Of a stretch of DNA of 7,463 bases, positions 6,814-7,463 are shown piece after piece. Numbering within the stretch: the stretch's first letter is position 1; each line of letters opens with the position of its first letter. The notes beneath the pieces were generated by a model. That model was not told where the DNA came from. It was given only the letters and a program-made list of their open reading frames with translations, and did no database searches. The position numbers and the translations under genes are program-made. The DNA comes from Anaeromyxobacter sp. (GTDB lineage: Bacteria > Myxococcota > Myxococcia > Myxococcales > Anaeromyxobacteraceae), in assembly GCA_020028115.1 (NCBI GenBank), contig JAHWYA010000070.1:1-7463 (forward strand), in the 5' to 3' direction.

Positions 6814-7463
6814 TCAGCGCTCGCGCGGACGCCAGCGCAGGAGCGTTCGCTCCGCGAGCTCGACGGCGCCGTCGAGCGCGACGCCGGTCGCCCCGATGAC
6901 GGCGACGCCGAACAGGACGAGATCCATCCGGAACCCGCTGCGCCCGTCCAGGATGAAGTTCCCGAGCCCCGGGCCCGCGGAGAGGAAGTACTCGGCGCCG
7001 ACCGTACCGAGCCAGGAGAAGAACGCCCCGAGGTGCAGCCCAGCGAAGATCGAGGGCGCGGCGGCGGGCAGCACGATGCGCAAGACGAGCTCGAGCTGGT
7101 CGAGCCGGTACACGCGACCGACCTCGAGGAGCTTCTCCGGCACGCCGCGGGCGCCTTCGTACGTGCTCACCAGGATCGGGAACACGCACGTGAGCGCGAC
7201 GAACCCGACCTTGGCGGGCTCCCGGAGCCCGAGCCAGAACGACAGGAGCGGGATGAGCGCGAACGGCGAGACCTGCTTGAGCGCCGAGAGCGTGGGGTGG
7301 ACCGCCCCGCTCGGCGGTGCGCGAGCTCCCGAGCGCCACACCGACCGCGATCCCGACCGCCGCTCCGATGGCGAGCCCCGCGAGCGCGCGGAGGACGCTC
7401 GCGCGGAGCGCCTCGGCGAGCGCGCCGCTCGCCGCGAGGCGCCTCCCGACGGCGGCGACCGCC
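6814..7463 (-). pseudogene. ABC importer permease, SsuC/TauC type, frameshifted and 5'-partial
   Basis: This is the inner-membrane channel subunit of a binding-protein-dependent importer of the nitrate/sulfonate/taurine type. Two frames together give one normal family sequence. From 7462 to about 7307 the frame reads ASGALAEALRASVLRALAG then AIGAAVGIAVGVALGSSRTAER. A second frame continues from about 7305 with AVHPTLSALKQVSPFALIPL through to TGA 6814. Removing one base from the run of four C at 7305-7308 joins them as ...TAERAVHPTLSAL... with no residue missing. The cytoplasmic EAA-type loop is present (KLLEVGRVYRLDQLELVLRI, then VLP), as is the typical ending GPGLGNFILDGRSGFRMDLV. In the second frame the earliest start is GTG 7341, which would give a 175-aa protein lacking its first membrane segments. 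The indel may be a true mutation or a homopolymer sequencing error. Substrate cannot be told; partner genes lie beyond the right edge. Confidence 0.85.

Noticed and set aside
5501..7339. Minus-strand open frame of 612 codons spanning permease, intergenic gap, isomerase and HupE start
   Set aside because: Only its first few codons (up to about 7307) are real permease sequence. After the frameshift it is an Arg/Pro/Ala-rich out-of-frame translation of genes that are well explained in another frame.

Overview
This is a very GC-rich stretch (roughly 70% or more by eye, with third codon positions almost always G or C). The GC content, C- and G-ending codon preference, an outer-surface lipoprotein with a poly-Gly tether, and the gene content suggest a high-GC Gram-negative bacterium. 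An Anaeromyxobacter-like member of the Myxococcota is my best guess, by inference only. All intact genes lie on the minus strand. No RNA gene, CRISPR array, insertion sequence or phage gene was found.

Layout from left to right. (1) Positions 1-3022: the N-terminal 1007 residues of a large secreted lipoprotein made of two Big_5-type Ig-like domains and eight fibronectin-III-like repeats; its 3' end lies outside the window. (2) 3023-3194: intergenic leader with a small hairpin. (3) 3195-3452: a small helical protein of unknown function. (4) 3514-3993: a DUF456 membrane protein. (5) 3994-4130: a short divergent intergenic region. (6) 4131-4594: a scar in which the N-terminal part of a YVTN-type beta-propeller gene (plus strand) runs head-on into the N-terminal part of a DUF3604 gene (minus strand). 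Both are cut at about 4364-4372. (7) 4620-5639: a HupE/UreJ-family membrane protein. (8) 5620-6561: a membrane-anchored parvulin-type peptidyl-prolyl isomerase overlapping the HupE gene by 20 bases. (9) 6562-6813: intergenic, with one perfect 9-bp inverted repeat. (10) 6814-7463: the C-terminal part of a SsuC/TauC-type ABC importer permease, interrupted by an apparent one-base insertion and running off the right edge.

The isomerase, HupE and DUF3604 genes form a tight minus-strand series (20-base overlap, then a 25-base gap), so they were probably one transcript handling an envelope function. DUF3604 is now reduced to its first 77 residues. The DUF456 gene, the small helical gene and the lipoprotein are also co-oriented, but their gaps are larger. 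The strongest observations are the head-on fusion of two truncated genes and the permease frameshift. I did not see a defence system or other clearly new multi-gene system.
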